Part shown: positions 22,906-36,110 of the stretch, piece by piece
Layout of the letters: each line of letters opens with the position of its first letter
Numbering within the stretch: position 1 is the stretch's first letter
From: Gordionus sp. m RMFG-2023
Lineage: Eukaryota; Nematomorpha; Gordioida; Chordodea; Parachordodidae
Length of the DNA stretch: 64,000 nt
Assembly: GCF_954871325.1 (NCBI RefSeq)
Contig: NC_088779.1
Span: 30,564,729-30,628,728, forward strand
Reading direction: 5' to 3'
Translations under genes and position numbers: made by a program
The notes under the pieces: model-generated
Seen by the model: the letters and a program-made list of their open reading frames with translations, nothing else
Databases searched by the model: none
Told to the model about the DNA's origin: nothing

Positions 22906-25900
22906 TATTGTTTTGTGGGGTCAATCCATGTCAAATCAATCAAAAAAAAGATTTTTGTGGGGCCCCCCTGGGATTTAGGTGAATTTTGTGCGCAGACAAA
23001 AGTATACGTAATTAATGCAGTGTTCAAATTTTAGCATTCTAGCTCTTATAATTTTTGGTGTTTGGAAGATATCAATCAAGGATGATGGTGTAACAAAAAT
23101 GACCTCCTCATGCTTATCGATTGTCATTCAATTAAAGATTTATCATAAAAAAACTACAGTTAATTATAACTAATGATTCTAAATATCAAAATAAAGTGTG
23201 TATTAGTGTTGTTAAAAAGCCTGCTGATTTTGCTTATAGATGGTAGGCTTCTATTCAATATTATTTTAGCTAAAGTCTTAATTAATCAGCCCAAATTGAA
23301 CTTTTTAACAATACAAGTGTATATTCTATATTTAATCTTAAATTTTATTATTGTGAGAGTCCATTAACCTCCTTTAAAAGTTTATTATAATCCTCGATTA
23401 AACATGAGTTTTTCAAAAATAATTTTTATAAAATTTTGATAAAGTATCATATTACTAATACCAAACTATATTTGATTTTTAAAAAAAATATGGAATGTCA
23501 AGTTTTCACTATCATATAAAAAAATAATAAAATAGACAGCAAAAAAATATATAATAATATTTATTTTTAAGCATAGTATGAAATTGTTTGTTCCAATATT
23601 ATTTAAAAAGGTTTTTTTTTAAATCTATAAAACAGATTTATGCAATATTTTATTTTGTTGGTAAGAAAATATTTAAAAAGTAAAATTATAGTGTGGTTAA
23701 ACAGCTCGTTTTGAACCAATTTTTAAAAATGGCTAACTCAATATTTCATCCAGAAAAATGTTACACAAGACTGAAGATTTTGCTCATAGAAGAAACAGAG
23801 GTCTAGACATGTATCATTAATGAGCTATTTAACAACACTAGTAAATTATATAATACCATATTACCCAACAATATTTATTTCAAATCATCCAATTTCAGAT
23901 CTTTTTGAGATAAAAAATTGTAATATTATACACAAATATGTATTGTCGATTCTTTACCATTATAAAAATTTTTATATTGAATATGTATTAAATAATACTT
24001 CAATTAATTACATAATTGAACAAAAATAAATCACTAGGGGGTTACTAATTTTTATTTTAGGCACCTCCTTACCCATCTTTTGATGACAATAATTATTAAT
24101 GTTGTTTTAGTTAATATTTTATTGATTTGATATTTGTATAAATTTTATGATTATTTGTTTTATATAGGTATTCAAAACCAAAATTAAAAACAAATCCAAT
24201 TCAATTTTTTGTAATTTACAGTTTAGTTGAGTAGTTTTAAACCAAACAAGATCTAACTGTGATCTTCACATTCTTATATTTAATGCTTTCCAATTTTTCT
24301 TGAATTTATGGTTAACTTTTATAAGTTATAAAATATTATAGATTATATTTAAATTTAATCATCTTAAAAAATAATTAAATCAATAGCTCATCTCACTGTC
24401 ATGTTCAAGCGATAGTTCTGTCTTTAAATACTTTTATCAAATACCTAAACGAGCCACCCTTTTTTAAAATATTTCAAGTTTACATATCCAAAAATTGTAC
24501 CCATTATAGGTAGGATATGATTTTCAATCTTATATCTCTTTTCTGACTATATTTTTTATATGAATAATCCATTATATTTTTAGTAAAATTTGAATAAAAT
24601 TTTAAGGTTGCAAAGTAAAGGACAAGCTTTTCAATAAATGAAATATAATGATACATATTAAGAAATAATTTAAGTTACTAATTTTTAAGAGATTTTCAAA
24701 CAATGTTGCTTAAGCCAAATTAATTATGAATGCAAAATTATCAATATATAATAATGGCTAATCCTTTGTGCTTAATTTTATTGTATGTCTTCCTAATAGA
24801 GCTCTTAACATTCCTATTTATCTGACATTCTTAGATATTATATTACTATTTATCTATATAATATTGAATCAGGTAATTTCATAGTTTAGTAAATATAAAA
24901 TTAAGTTTTTTGTGTAAATATAAGAGTAAATTGTTTGATGTTTAAAAATACTACTTCTTGTGACAGATAAAAAAACTTTTTGATAAGGGAGTCCATCAAA
25001 AAAATTTTTTAAATTTATAACTGTGAAAACTTTAAATATAAATACATTTAAAGTGTTTAATTTTAAATTATCTTTATGATTAATCTGATTAAGGTAATTT
25101 TTCTTATGATACAATGATTCTCATATAATTATAGAACAATTGTATAGAATTATGATAAAATATTTTTTAAAATATACCATGGTTTAATATTTTCGGGAAT
25201 TCATGAGCGGGTATCCATAATATTAAAATCTTTACTTATTAGAATTTAAGTGACAGATATATTTTTTTGCCGCCAGAATCACGTCACATTAAATTTTAAA
25301 TTATTAAAAGAGATAATAGAGGTTTCTGGGTGCGATTCAACCAGTGCAGCAATTTTAAAAGACTCGAAAAGGAATAAATTAGAAAAGTTATCACATCCCT
25401 AATATCACTTTAAACCCCATTGTTTCTGACACAATCAATGCTGGACCCTGAGCTCAGCATTTTAAAAAATGCGCTTAACTTGGGGCGATCCTCACGATGG
25501 TTTTTACTTACGTTAGCAAATTTCAGTGAAAATTTGAAAATCACTCGGCACCTTGCTCTACACCTTTTTATACCTTCCGCGTAGACGCTGGTGGGGATTT
25601 TTAATTGAATTCATGTTATAAAAAATAACTCTTTTATTTCACATGATTTAATTTTTGTTAAAAAATTTATAAATGATTATCATTAAACTTAAAAAATTTA
25701 ATTAATCATGTTAAAATATTAACATAGGAGACGGTGAAAATTTTTAGAAGAGTAGATTTATCTTTTTGATGTGGGTTTGGATTCAGTGATTCATGTAGAC
25801 GCTGTACATGAGTAAGCAAAAATAATTTTATTTTTGGCAATAAAATAATGTATTTCAAATATACAGGACAATATTGTTTGTTTATCAAATAGATGTGACT

Positions 25901-26685
25901 CATAAATATTCAAATCATTTTATTAATAATTTCTAGTCAGGTAAGTTATACATCAAATTTATATGAAATAACAACAGTAAATCTATGGAATAAACATTTA
26001 TTTTGTTATTATAATTCTAATTAATCTAAATACAAAAAAGGTATAGGAATCATTCTTTCATCTATAAAAAACTTAAATAAAATAAATATTTAGTAGATAT
26101 TAAATAGAGCTAGAAATCAACATCAATTATTTTTACAAGATAAAATAAATATTTTTACTATAATGACTATTTTTTTTCATGAATACATTTAGCGTTATAA
26201 GAAAACAATTTTACTGCAGTATTGTTGCAGTGCACGCAATTTTAATCCATCTTTTTCCAATTAACATAATTTTTTGGGTCATTTCCAATAAAAGTTTAGA
26301 TTTCTTATAAAATATAATAGGGCAGATATGATCTTGACCTGATTCTCCTGGTTTGGTCATTTGCTGATATATAGTTAATGCACCTCACAATAATTCTAAA
26401 ATTTAATTAAATTATTTATATGGTAACATGTATGGAGATCACGAAGAGCTGGATAAAAGGTATAGTCCGAGATAGTAAGCGGTTATATTCATTAGTAATA
26501 TAGACCATGCTGTGAAAACTTGCTGACCAAAAAGGAACTATGTGGTAGCAGACTAATGAAGGGATAATGGGCAGCAATCAGAAGGAGTGGGTGGGACGCA
26601 AGGGCGGGCACACAAGCCATAAAATTTGATTACATAGATATAAGCGTTCCTCAAATAATAAAGGATAAAGTAATCCAGATGACCT
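22906..26685. other. AT-rich noncoding DNA
   Basis: I see only fragments of a dispersed repeat (TGTTGTTAAA family, 23190-23270 and 23690-23830). A stretch at about 25600-25700 resembles one at about 36560-36620. No coding segment is supportable. Confidence 0.4.
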
Positions 26686-27600
26686 ATTGATAATTAATAA
26701 TCATTATGCAAAAAAATTTATAAATATTTTAACACAAATATTACCCCTGATTGATCACTCTACTAAGGCGAATTATATTGATAGAAAGATTGGTGAAGTT
26801 AAAAGGTATTGTGATGAACAGGAAATGGATGAAAACATTAATCTATGTGAAGATGAATGGAATATTATTATAGTTTGAAAGCAATGAAACCATCTTTTAT
26901 TATACCAAACTCAAAACATTGGGAAATTTTATGCAGCTTGGCTAAAATTACACAAGGTACATACATCTTCAGCACCTTCTAACATGTATCAAGGAAAGTA
27001 AAAGAATATTAAAAAAGATGTCTTTTGTGCTTATTTATATATGAACCCCGTTATCAGTTATTATTGACTGAAGATGATAAATTGACTTCTAATGATCATT
27101 TAAATAAACTTGGTAAGTAGTTAAGATCTACATATTTTATTTAGCCACATTTTTATATAGTCCCGATTTATTTTAATAGCTATTTTTATTTAAAATATAT
27201 ATAGGCATTGGAAAATGATGATAGCTTAGTGATGGAGATATTTCAATCCACACCTACCTCCTCCAAATATCATAAATCAGATAATGAATAAGAAAAGCTA
27301 TTGTTAGCCCGTGAGTCGTAATTTTTAAAAAAGCTACTTCAAATATACACAAAGAACACAATATTATAAATGTTATTGATTCGTTTGAAGGTGTTGAAAA
27401 AAATCTTCAGTTTTTTTATTTCGGGAATTAAAAAAAATTTGTATATTTCTGAATTATAAAAACTTGCTCTTATAGTACTACCGATTCCAGCAACATGTTT
27501 CTGTAGAAATGGCTTTTTCGAGCTAATATTTGTGTTATAGTCACAATTATATGAATCCATTTATATTAGAAAATATATTACTTATATGTTTAAATAAAAA
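26686..27600 (+). pseudogene. Decayed hAT transposase (Ac/ZBED-like), C-terminal half
   Basis: Frame-broken coding remnants appear in order. First comes DRKIGEVKRYCDEQEMDEN (from 26687). Next is a hydrophobic YLDPRY-like segment followed by QLLLTEDDKLTSNDHLNKL (about 27055-27115), ending at a possible donor. Last is the dimerisation motif near 27475-27590, seen as HVSVEMAFSS and NPFILENILLICLN. Order and spacing match hAT transposases. Stops and frame changes separate the parts. Confidence 0.6.
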
Positions 27601-30600
27601 TAATTATTTTGAATTTTATATATTTTTTTTATATATATAATTCATAGATGCATATAATAAAAATAAATTAGTGTTTGAAAAAATCATATTCACAATTAAA
27701 ATCATTATATATGGTGTTGTTTCAATAAAAAAAAAGCCATAACCGTAATTAACCATTATAAACGGCTACAATTAGCTGAACAGAACTTTTATAAATTTTT
27801 TCCTATGAACCGTAATCAATATGTAACCATTATTTTTTACATTACTTAACCGTAAACAAATTGAACTTTAAATAATGGTTCGGGTCCCTGATTTTCGCAG
27901 TTACAAACAAAATTCCGATGGATTTTTCTGAGGCGAATATTGTGAAATCTATTCAATCCTATATTTATACGCATCGTTAAGATGGCTTCTTTTATGGATA
28001 GAGGAATTATTCATTATAAGGATTATACGGTGATAATAAGATACTAATCACATACAATATAATCATATTTAATCTCAATATTCCCAATAACCCTATTGAA
28101 ATCATATTTAGTTATTCATAAACCCATATCGATGTCAATCCAAATCTTTATATTTTATTAATTTTATACATACTATCAAAAGACAATCAAAGCAAAAAAA
28201 AATAATCATGTGATTTCGAATAATAATTCGTAAATAATAATCTTCTAGAAAATATACAGGCAAAACGTCAATAAATGTTTATTACAAATTGACAGTTAAA
28301 AAAGCTCTTTCACGTAATCACGGAATATAATTTTAATTATAAACTCCGATTATTTTATAATGAATTTCCCCTCAATTCCAATTGTACAAAGTTTGATTAT
28401 TTTATAAACTCTTAGATGAAGGGATATTGTAGGAACGCCTAGGGAAATGGTGCAATGGTAACCTGAAATATTGGAGAAGAAATATATCCCACTTAGATAT
28501 TTATTCAATGTTTTTCTAAACGGCCTCATATTTTAGAAATGGGTTAACGTAAATAGTGTGGAGTAGGCACTAGATTAAAAGCTGCCCAGTTATTTAGTGA
28601 GTTGATCAACTTAAAAATGTAAGGCCAACAAATTTAGAAAGAGATATCGTGGATAATTAGAGGAGAGGAATTAAAAATAACAGGTCAAAGAGGAAATGTA
28701 GGATATATCTGAAAGATATCGTGTTTTCCCCTTAAGTGTCAGAGCCTGTATGGAAAATGTGTTGATTTAATGCAGTAATGGTTAACGTACCATATCTGCA
28801 ACGGTTGTTATTTATTAATTTTTCACATATAAATTTTGTGAATTGAAATAATTTCACTATAGCGTTAATCTGTGATAACCTAATGTCAAGGAATAGAAAT
28901 ACGAGGTAAAAAATATGGTGGTGCTCTTCATTATATTGATGTAGCAGTAGTAAATTCATGAAAGTTGTGGAATTGTGAATCCCGATAATAAAAAAATCAA
29001 TAACTAACATTTCGGCGGAAATAACTTGTACACTTTTGAAAAACTCCCATGGTAAAAAAAAGATGAGTACAAGCAGAAGCCGTCCTAGTAAATTTTACCC
29101 AATAAGTGAAAATCCGAAAATTCCTATGGTCATTATGTTACAACTATAATGTGGGATATATATGAAAGATACCTTGTTTTCTCCCTAAGTGTCAAAGCCT
29201 GTAAGGGGAACAAATTAAGGAAAAGTTGTTGAATAAAAGGTTTCCAAAAGTATATTAAAATTCGGGTTTATTAGAAATATATTTAATTGATATTTTTCCT
29301 ATTATTATATCAAACTATGCAAATTTATATTATCAGTTTATTATATGCTATATGATTTTTATATACACGTGTAAAAATCATAGTTAAAATATTATCTTAT
29401 TTTGTATTATATTATAATAAAATTGAAATGGAACTTGCATTTTTTTTGGCATAATATTATTAGTAAAAGAGTTATATTTAACTTCATAAAATATTTTATA
29501 TACAAAAATTTCAAACAAATTTATAATTTTTTTATCCCTAATTATACACTAAAACAAATATTATGTTATAACGAAATGGTAACATACAATTTTTAACTTA
29601 ACTATTACAATTTAAGGGATAACAATAAATTTAAAAAAAAGTATCTTATACGTAAGATATAATCTCACTTAACAAATGTTTAACTTATACATATCTATTG
29701 GCACGATAAAAGTAAATTGCTAAAAATTATTCTGTACTTCTTTTTCGCAACCCCATTTTCAGGTATTTATTAGTATTTATATATAACTGAAATTTTTAAA
29801 GGGTTTGTATGTGTTTATATTCCAATACTAGTGTCGTTAATTTGCTTGGTCGTAAAATTTACTACCCAATTTTGTGCTCAGGCCTGCTCTGAGCAGCCGG
29901 AGGCCAGACCCGCCCAAACTCCGGGTCTAGATTTTACACAACCAACCAATTAACAACAACATCCAGCACATTCCTTTGAAAATTTTTCAACCCTTTTTAC
30001 TTATATATATATATATACATCCTAGTTTTCTTGCACTTCCTAGATATATATACATATATATATTAGCATCAGAGTTCATTTATGAATGAACACACTTAAA
30101 TAGTTTATATAAATATGCCACCACTAGAAGTGAATAGATCTATTTTCCCATATGTCCCTTTTTTCCGGAAATAAGATATATCTTGGATTCCATTTCTTAT
30201 CCCCCACCCCTTATTAGTTTATTCAAGATAAATTTCATTTAAAAAAAATTATAGGCATATTTTGCTCCTCCACATACCTCCCATCCTCCCTTCCCTATTG
30301 TTTATAGCCCAAAAAATTAAAACATTTAAAATTAATAGCTTATAATGTAGCAATCAAGATCTTTATTCACATTTTTACGTTCCGACTAATATTTTTAATT
30401 AAAAAAAATAAATATCAATACATAATTATGAAATCCTTAAAATAAAATCTATTATGGGTAAAAACGAATTACATTTAAAAATAAAGTTAAGTAAAAAAAT
30501 GTGTTTATATTTATCATTATTTATAATAATCGTAATATTTTTCAACAAATGCAGGAAATTTTGGTTAATGATAGTCATTATCAAGTCAACGTATATCAAA

Positions 30601-32713
30601 TTTCTAAATAACAACCGAGTTTAATGAGAACCTTATTATTTAACATATATTATAACGGAATCACGTGGTCGAGTCCGACTTCCTATATTTCAGTCCCCAA
30701 AGAAGGAACCACCAAGTTAGATTAAGAGATAAAATATGATGATTGTTGGGATTCGAACCCATAATCATCGGGTTGATAGATGACTCTAAGGCGATGAAGC
30801 CACAGATTTCCAAAAATTTACGATTTTTAAAATATATATTACAAATAAATTTGGTAGTGCCTATCCCAAATGAAAAATAAACAAAATGCAAATTTGATAG
30901 GTAATACCTTAAGCTAGTGACTATCATTAACCCGAAATTTTCATTCATTTTTATATTTTACTCTAAAATTGATAATTGATATACATATAACAAAGCATAT
31001 TTTAAAAAAAAATGTTAAAACAGACACGCTAGATTTTGAAAATCATTATCAAGAAAGGTTGGGGTAAGGTGGGGGCTATAATTCATATAATCATGTGGTT
31101 ATCTTTTGATTATTTTGAATTAGGAGAACAAAGATCACATTGTGAGTATCGAAAATTTGAACATCTAGTGGCACAAAAATGTTCAATTCCTAGAAATGAA
31201 AAAGTTTATATATATATTAATTTAATTATTATTACCATAAAAATTAATGTAAGCCTCCATATTGTTCTGATCTCTGACCCATGAAGCTTCTCCTATAATA
31301 AAATATAAATTTAGATGATTCTGAAAATAGTATTTGGCGGGAGACCAGGAATCTTATAAGAAGATCTTGTGAGCCATTAGGTTTTCTCCTTAGAGTAATC
31401 AAACTTACATATATACATATGCTTTTATTTTTTCATTATCGGCTCACATATAAGATTTTTATAACACAATATACCATTTTTACCCTCAAATTCTGCAATT
31501 TATCAAAAAATGATAAATAATAAAGGTTTTAATTATCCATTAATATATCTTATATAAAAGATCAAACCCTTTTCTATATATTTAAAATATTCATAATTTG
31601 AACAATTAATTAGTTTTAAACTACCATAAAATTATATTATAAAGATATTGAGGGTCTTTTCATAGGTTTATACAAGCTTCCTGAACGTTATTTTAAAAAA
31701 TTTATGTTTACTTTTTTTTAAAATTTGAATATGATAATAATCATATTTAAGAGAGAAAATCAACTTGAGATCATCAAGTAATCTAATATTGATTCTTCAT
31801 TGCTAGCCATTATGCGGAAAACAGACAGGTTATGCAACAGTAAAAAAAGATATAAATCTAGATTAATGATACAAAAAATTACCATCAAGACAAATTCAAC
31901 AAAATGAACTGTGTTAAAAACTAATAAATGCATCTAAAAATGTTTTGAGAATCTTTTTCCCACGTAAATGCGTTTTTTTTCTTTCGCATTGATTCTATTG
32001 CAATTTTGATCCATTCTGTATTTGTTTAAATTTGTCAATAAAATTTCACTTATTATTTATAATTTACTTTCCATTATGCCTTATCGTAGTTGCAATAATA
32101 ACATTGTTATTTTAAAAAATAATTAATATTAGCGGTCCAAAAGTGCCTCATGGAAAAGCTCATCCTTCCCCCGGTGTAGCCCATTCCTTTCCTAAATAAA
32201 TGCTTTTTGGGAAAAATTAATATTGTTAGGGAGAATTATGTATGGCATGGAAGTAAAATAAGTGGAATATAATGAAATATTATTTATTCAATATTAGCAA
32301 GCAGTTTTAATTATATCGACGGTTGCCTTTTAGGGGCTCACATACACCCCGGTCTACTAATGAGTTTTGTTTGGTTTTTCTTTTCATCGGTATATGATTT
32401 TTATATGGTGGTCACATTAGTTTATAACCCTAAAATGGGGTCTTTTAGACTGGGGCCAGCGGAGCCCTAAATTCATACATGAACTATTGATCTGGCCGAA
32501 ATTTTTCTTCTACCATTGGGGAACCGGTAGGGACCATAAAATTTCAAAACATACTAACAAAGACATCTCGCGGTTTACAACAGATAGGCCGGACCCAAAA
32601 ATGCATTGAAAGAGGAAAAAATTGATATCAATTTTATTTTTGTTTTTCGAACCTATCTTTATAATAACAGTAAAATTATGCATTTATATCAATCCTTTTT
32701 ATGAATTTAGATT
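27601..32713. other. AT-rich noncoding DNA with relics
   Basis: Long stretch without genes. It contains a direct repeat of about 55 bp (28697-28752 and 29151-29206), a GC-rich island at about 29880-29940 and a tRNA-like relic (30743-30805). Remaining open frames are short and low in complexity. Confidence 0.4.
30743..30805 (-). repeat. tRNA-derived SINE head
   Basis: On the minus strand there is a T-arm-like stem and loop, ATGGGTTCGAATCCCA, containing a full B box. It is preceded by an anticodon-arm-like hairpin (ATCAACCCGATGAT). No acceptor stem or 3' end of a functional tRNA is visible. Confidence 0.45.
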
Positions 32714-32922
32714 ATTAATGTTGCATCTGGTGATATGTAATTGACATTTATGGACGTTTTTCAATTGATTTCGAATGAGAGATAATATAACATATTTTTT
32801 TTATATTTGTTCATTTTTTTTTAGAATTGTTATCATGTGACATGTTATATATCTCTTATTCCAAATCAATTGACAAACGTCCATAAACGTCAATTATATA
32901 TCAACAGGATACAACAATTAAT
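32714..32922. mobile_element. Small inverted-repeat element (MITE), about 209 bp
   Basis: The ends are inverted over about 85 bases. The left arm reads ATTAATGTTGCATC, GATATGTAATTGAC and TTTATGGACGTTTTTCAATTG; the right arm is its near-perfect reverse complement. The centre is T-rich. A partial relative is at about 8750-8830. No target duplication is obvious. Confidence 0.75.
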
Positions 32923-33294
32923 ATATCATGTAATTACTGCCTATATTTCGACAAATACCAGTGCACTATTTGTTGAGTGAACGAAAGATAGGAAAAAAAA
33001 AATTACTTACAGAGTTTCTAAGTAAATATAGTAAAAAACTGAAATTTTTACGATAAAATAAAGTAGGAAAAATTTAATTTTACGAAAAGTTTGTAAGAGG
33101 GGGGCAAATAAAATTATTGTAAAAATAGCCACACGTTTTTTAAGCTTTTAAAAGACAATATATTTTATTTAACATATTATAAATCATTTTTTCTTAGGGG
33201 CCGAAATATTTTAAAGGTTTATCTAACAAAAAGATCTGTTAAGCAGATAAAATTTTTTATTTTGCATTTTTAAAACAACCCATTTAATCCGAAG

Positions 33295-33679
33295 TAGTGA
33301 TTTGAATCGGGCCTAATTATTCGAGCCCGACCCGGCCCGAAATTTTTTTAAAATATAATTTACCGGCCCGGCCCGGCCCGGCCCGGCCCTAATTTATTTA
33401 AATAGATTAATAAAATTTTTTTTAATTACTCAAAATAAAAGATATTAATGTTATATGGTGTCTAGTTTCTATAAATAAAATCAAATATTATTTATTTTAC
33501 ATATAAAAAAAAATTCAACATTAAAATTGATAAATTTAAGATATATTTTTTTAAAAAAAAATTCCAAAGCACCCAGCCCGAACCAAATTTTTTTTTAAAA
33601 AATAGGACGGGCCCTAAGTCCTTTGAGGACAGGCCTGGCTCGGACCGGGGACAGGCCGGGCCTACTTTTCAGATCTCTA
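33295..33679. mobile_element. Nonautonomous hAT element with GC-rich subterminal arrays
   Basis: The left end TAGTGATTTGAATCGGGCC pairs with the right end GGCC...CAGATCTCTA. The flanking octamers ATCCGAAG and ATCCGAAT differ at one base. The left subterminal region carries a (CGGCC)n array (33361-33388) and the right another GGCC-rich block. It is from the same family as 18743-18935 but a longer copy. Confidence 0.85.
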
Positions 33680-33687
33680 ATCCGAAT

Positions 33688-34680
33688 ATTTTCAAAATTA
33701 TTTAATGTTTTTTTTAAGAGAGTTACCTTTGTGAATATATAATGTTGCCAATAAGAATATTATTAAATAAGAAGCTAACATATTTTTTCCTTCTTCAATT
33801 AGCGATGATTAATAATGAAAGATTTGAAATAAATTAATTATGTTTCACAATGCATATGCAAGAAATTTTACCTATTTATATACTTTTTTTTTAAAAATAA
33901 TTCTACTTATTTAATAATAACCTTTTTTTTTAAATTGATTAGAATTGTGTTTACCAAGGTAAAACTTATAATTTATGATATTTTTAATAGAATTTTATTT
34001 TTATAAAATTAAATCATTTATTTTATTATATAGCCTCTACTTAATTTTAATTTTTTTTTTAAATACAAATTAAAAAAATTGTTTTCCTTATATCTATTAT
34101 ATTATCGCAATTAATTTTTTTTAAAATATGCTGACCACCTCTTATCCAGGGATACGAATTAGGTTCAAGGATTTAAATTTTTTTTATTTTAATGGAAATT
34201 TTGATAACAAGAACTTAATCGAAACCGATATCCCTAAGAGGGGACCGAACCTGCCCCAGATCCGTAATACTCCGGGTTAATGAGTTGCCCTAAAATCGGT
34301 CTCAGTTTTATTCCCGCTCTTATCCGATTATATTTTTTATTGGCATTTTTATATTTTATTATATCCTGACAGAAAAATAAAAATAATTTAGGTTCCTGTT
34401 AAAAACTGATCTAAAAGATCCAATTTTTTTTATCATTCCATTCATGGCCGCCGATTAATGTCATGACTTCGAAAAATGTTTATTTTGAATATTTTGTAAT
34501 AGATACGATTAATTTTCCGCGAATTATCAATTGAATTATTTCATACGCTATTTTTAGATAAGGAAGAGTTTTTTTTTGTTTTTATTTATGTGGGTAAGAA
34601 ATTCCCTCAAAGGTCGAAGGAATTGAAAAGCAAACCTTGATCCTTTTTTTGCTTATACATTCATTATTAGAATAATTTAA
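33688..34680. other. AT-rich noncoding DNA
   Basis: Nothing recognisable. A moderately GC-rich patch at about 34210-34310 has no coding or repeat identity that I can assign. Confidence 0.35.
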
Positions 34681-34856
34681 TGTCGCCGGGGTGGCCCTAG
34701 TGGGGTTTATGATATATGCTTGGAAGCCGAAAGTGTCAGGTTCAATCCTGATAAGGAACTGTGATATTTCCTGGTTTTTCTTCGATGACAGATGTATAAA
34801 GACATGTGATAAGATTAATTTCTGAGCTTAGAAAGGCCACCCCGGTCACCGACAGG
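34681..34856 (+). repeat. tRNA-like SINE bounded by inverted GC-rich ends
   Basis: It reads GTGGCCCTAGTGGGG (A-box-like), then a T arm TCAGG-TTCAATC-CTGA with a B box. The left end TGTCGCCGGGGTGGCC and right end GGCCACCCCGGTCACCGACA form an inverted repeat. It looks like a small composite of a tRNA-related head and terminal inverted repeats. Confidence 0.55.
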
Positions 34857-35639
34857 CTTGGACAGCAGGGTGCTAGGATACTTGTCCAATAAAACCAAAT
34901 GTAAATTAGATAAAAGAGATAACATGAATAACATAAAATGGAGAGAGATATTGAAGGAGCCTACCACCAGAAAAAGGGGAAAGCTAAAAAGAAACAATAA
35001 AAACATTAGAATAATTTATTACTATACTATAGACTAACACTATTTAACGAATTAGCCAAATGATAAGATTTGACGAACAAAATCAATTACAGCTACTATG
35101 AAATTCATTACAGTGAAATAACTAATAAATATACAATAAAAAGGGGGTAAAAAAACAAAGATTTTAAATTATTAAAGGCCAAACAATTAAATCAAGATTA
35201 AATATCATCTTTAAATAATAAGAAATTATGTTGATTTTTTTGAATTACTCCAATTTAATTTATTTTGTATCCATTTAATTCTATAAGAATATGATATATG
35301 TATTCTGAACTTTTATCGAATCATTCATGTTGTTCCTCTAATGGTACCTCTTGAGAACATAAAGGAGTTAATCTTATAATTATTACTACAAATCAATTAT
35401 TTGAGAAATACCTAATAAATCAGTTGTCCGTAATATCCCAACTCCAATATTATATCATAATTGTAGAAATTAGTAAAATCACAAGGAATAAATCCATGTC
35501 TCTGAATTATATTATCCAACAATTTAATCTTTTAAACTAGGGCGAGGATTGATTGCTCCATATTTATTTGAGTAGGCATTAAATCCCATAAAATCAAGAT
35601 TAAAATGGATAAAAACACGTTAGTAAATTCTTGCACAGA

Positions 35640-36110
35640 ACCTATTACTGTACATGACCGGCCATTTAGCTTATTCGATGATTTAACTTAAAAAAAAATT
35701 ATCAACACAATTATTATAGGACTTGGAGATAATTTTTCTATAAATTCAGAAAATATGCCGAATACTATTAATAAAATGACCAGAATGCCTTGCTAATATA
35801 AAAAGAAGAAATCTTCGATAAAATGATTTCTATAAAATTAAATATTGCAACAAGGTATGACAGAGCTATTTTAGGCGTCAATATTTAATTCATATCTGAT
35901 GGGAGAATACAATTGCGATCAATATGAAAGAGAGAATTTGCAGAAAAGCATATTCAGAAATATCAAAAGAGTTATTTTGGACTCACAACATAGATATCAA
36001 CGTATATCGTAATTACTGATAATGCATCCAATATGGTTAAGTTGATCGAGCTTCTAATTTAGCATGAAGATAATGACGACAAAGATATGATATAATCGCA
36101 TGAGAATAAT
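35640..36110 (+). pseudogene. Decayed hAT transposase fragment (central domain)
   Basis: Conceptual translation gives ITVHDRPFSLFDDLT, AEKHIQKYQKSYF and, most clearly, ITDNASNMVKLIELL, the conserved catalytic-region segment around TDNASNM of hAT transposases. A possible cysteine/histidine segment follows near 36190-36240. Frame changes and stops interrupt it. Confidence 0.6.

Noticed and set aside
22825-23034. Plus-strand open frame near the right arm of the palindrome
   Set aside because: It overlaps the inverted arm and has no domain or splice context; probably chance.
28697-29206. Pair of 55-bp direct repeats as LTRs
   Set aside because: Too short, no internal coding or primer-binding features, and no target duplication.
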